Positions 60,595 to 64,000 of a DNA stretch of 64,000 nucleotides are shown piece by piece. Source of the DNA: Luzula sylvatica (Eukaryota > Streptophyta > Magnoliopsida > Poales > Juncaceae); the NCBI GenBank assembly GCA_946800325.1, contig OX326961.1:39422543-39486542 (forward strand). The letters are read 5' to 3'. The notes beneath the pieces are model-generated. The model was not told the origin of the DNA, searched no databases, and saw nothing but the letters and a program-made list of their open reading frames with translations. Positions within the stretch are counted from its first letter, which is position 1; every line of letters starts with the position of its first letter. The translations under genes were made by a program, and so were the position numbers.

Positions 60595-61222
60595 TTGTTT
60601 AACTTAATTGATTCAACGGATTTTAAAAATACGGCAATCATTGAAACCTGCAAAAATCTGATCACCTTGCAAGACGCTACAAACTCTCTTTTCTCGGAGA
60701 AGAAATTCTACAATATGTCACGGTGCGAGTATGTTCAATTTCAGGCCTTTCGTCGAAGCAAGAAGGGTGTAGGTGGTATCGAATTTTTAAAATACGGTTA
60801 GGATTAGTTTTGGAATATTTTTGAAAATCTTGTTATTTTTCGGAAAAATTTCCATGTTAAATCACGTGCAAAAATGCTCCTGTAAAATATGTGTGGTGCA
60901 AAATGAGAAATCAAATGAAAACTTTCATTTTGAGTGGTGCGATCAACAATAATACCAATTTACGTTAGTTTTTTTTGTAAACTGAGGATGCTGTAAATAA
61001 TATGTTTTGTGTCCATTTCTAGGTTATGTTATTACGGTTACTGATATTAACGACGTGTTATCTAAAACTATCCCTTTACAACAAATTTGTATATCACCTA
61101 TGGGGATAAGCGGTTTCGACGACCGTAGGAAAGACATAACATTTTTCTGGCGGCCCGGCCGTGTAGTGTCGAGGAGTACTTATTTTCCCAACGACCCGTC
61201 GTGTATATATATATATAAGTAA
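60595..61222 (+). other. Two unassigned open frames (possible gene fragment)
   Basis: 60595-60801 (68 codons) and 61007-61222 (71 codons) have a less AT-rich, more protein-like composition than their surroundings (for example NMSRCEYVQFQAFRRSKKG). They could be exons of a decayed gene or transposon; I recognise no family. 61205-61217 and 61405-61441 are short TA runs. Confidence 0.25.
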
Positions 61223-61394
61223 CAATATCATAAAAAAATATAAATAAAAATACTTTATGAGGCAGCTTGATTGGGCGGACGGACGAACACACACGGGTAG
61301 GAAATAGGACCCCTTTCGAAAGAGGAAAAGAAGATCAAAGTCGGGCAAAATGGAAGGGTGGAGTAGAACATCATTAACTAAAACAAAATTATTA

Positions 61395-61443
<49 letters not shown>

Positions 61444-62848
61444 TGCGAAAGATTGTGAGTGTAATGTTTATTTTTATCAATGAAAAGACGCATAAATCTT
61501 TTCCTTTTATTATAACAAAAAAAAGTTATTCTTGACCTAAGCAGGTCCTCGGTCTACTAAAACAGTGTAAATTCAATTATAACATTCTCTCGTCCATCAA
61601 TGACTAGATTCCGACTTGGTTTCTTTTGAATTCTACTAAAACTTTCCAAATAATTTAAATTTATTCTATAAAGTTTGCAACGTATATCTTCAAACATCGT
61701 TTTGTGTGTGGGCCTATATTTTCAAACTGGACGGACAAATTTAGTTGGGTAAGCATTTACTCTTAAAACTAAAAAAAAAAAGAAGAGGTAAATTCACAAG
61801 AAAGAGTTCATTAAGTACATGAATAAAAAAATAAAATATATAAATTTATTGAGAGTAAATTTACTATTTCAAATACTATTTTACTGTTTCAAATAAAATA
61901 ACTTTTTGTGGACAACACCAACACTGAAAATATAAGAAAAATATGAACTTTTGTTTTGAAAAAGTACTTGCTAGCTCTTCATAAATTGAATGAAGGTGGT
62001 CGGTTACTAGGTACTCCTCTTTATTACAACACGCAGTAAATGGTATGTGAAATAAATAGTTGACTTAATTTCAAAAGAAAATACTAAATACCAAATAAAT
62101 AGTGATGAAAATCATGAAATCAAATCACCCCATGTTCAAACAACCCAATACATTTGCCCATAATCAATCACATGTGCACACGTGCCAGCACATACTATGA
62201 ACAGATCCCACATGACCTGATTCTGAACATCAAAATAATAATAATAATAATAATAATACACGGGCCTTCTTTTTCAAAAAAATCCAACTAAATAAATAAT
62301 ACATCTTGAAAGGGTCGACCAATCAACTGTAGCAATGTTCATCTCAATGACTCCACACACTAATGCCATTTTTTCGTTATAAACAAATAAAACAAATTAT
62401 GGTTTTTGGAGTAATGCTAAGAATCTCACTTTTTTTTTATCATGGTACGATTGGTGGTCAAAAAAATTGGAGTTCCTATCACTACTCTGGTTTTTGCCCT
62501 TTTTAAATTAAACAATGCTCAATTTTGCAACCAAACCCATTATAAAAATGTAAATTGAAGCCAAATAATTGAGAAAAGCTGGATTCACTTAATATGGAAT
62601 ACAGCGAATAATTTAGAGCTACAGGTTTCACGGATGGAGAGATAATACATCAATCCATCCACAAGCCAAATGGTAGTAGCAATTATGCGGTACACGCAAT
62701 ACGAACACAATAATTCCACAATGGCAACAATAACACACACACACACACAATCACCTATTTAAAATCCAACATAAGAAAAAAACATAACAGATAAAATCGG
62801 TATTCTTCGATACCACAAATCACGATTTTAATGTTAATTGGTTTGTTA
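61223..62848. other. Intergenic, 3' of the 14-3-3 gene
   Basis: AT-rich with (TA)n at 61405-61441, (AAT)n at 62237-62260 and (AC)n at 62732-62748. The last 150-250 bp are probably the 14-3-3 3' UTR. Confidence 0.45.
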
Positions 62849-63913
<1,065 letters not shown>

Positions 63914-64000
63914 TTCAGAAGATCTTTTGTGAGATTTTTTTTGTTTTTTTTCCGTTTGAGGAGTAATTTCTGAGAGGGGAGAGATAAGGACTAGAAAAGG

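Overview
The window is AT-rich nuclear DNA of a flowering plant, probably a eudicot. This rests on spliced plant genes (a 14-3-3 with the four-exon layout, a PLS-type pentatricopeptide gene, a plant SCAI homologue) and on plant transposon families (chromovirus-like Ty3/gypsy, Ty1/copia, L1-type LINE, tRNA-derived SINE, MULE, hAT, Helitron). The species cannot be named from the sequence.

Layout. Positions 1-17770 are a tandemly duplicated non-coding unit of about 0.95 kb. One unit is split by an old L1-type LINE (about 575-16312), which was then filled by a Ty3/gypsy element (682-11205, minus), a copia-like gag-only element inside the gypsy element (3913-10230, plus), a long solo LTR with an AACGG-rich U3 (about 11407-12795) and a second solo LTR (14653-15284). 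Target-site duplications support most joints. Positions 17771-32842 are gene-poor: two foldback MITEs with 9-bp duplications, a decayed tRNA-His-like copy, a 38-bp minisatellite, a MULE with about 550-bp terminal repeats and a FAR1-like transposase remnant, and minus-strand Helitrons carrying a SINE and a solo LTR.

The gene island is 32843-41721: a SCAI-like gene (plus, 8 exons, one intron apparently of GC-AG type), an intronless PLS/E-class PPR gene (plus) and a convergent coiled-coil protein gene (minus, 4 exons) whose large third intron holds a Helitron 3' end. From 41722 to 62848 repeats return: two 887-bp hAT copies in inverted orientation, each with its own perfect 8-bp duplication; a nested MULE/Tourist-like/solo-LTR stack beside a (TA)n tract; tandem repeats; and two Helitrons of one family back to back. 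The window closes with a minus-strand 14-3-3 gene (62849-63913).

The four host genes show no sign of working as one pathway. The main interest is transposon archaeology: precise insertion order, non-autonomous elements that keep cis signals but lack enzymes, and unusual palindromic or motif-array U3 regions in LTRs.
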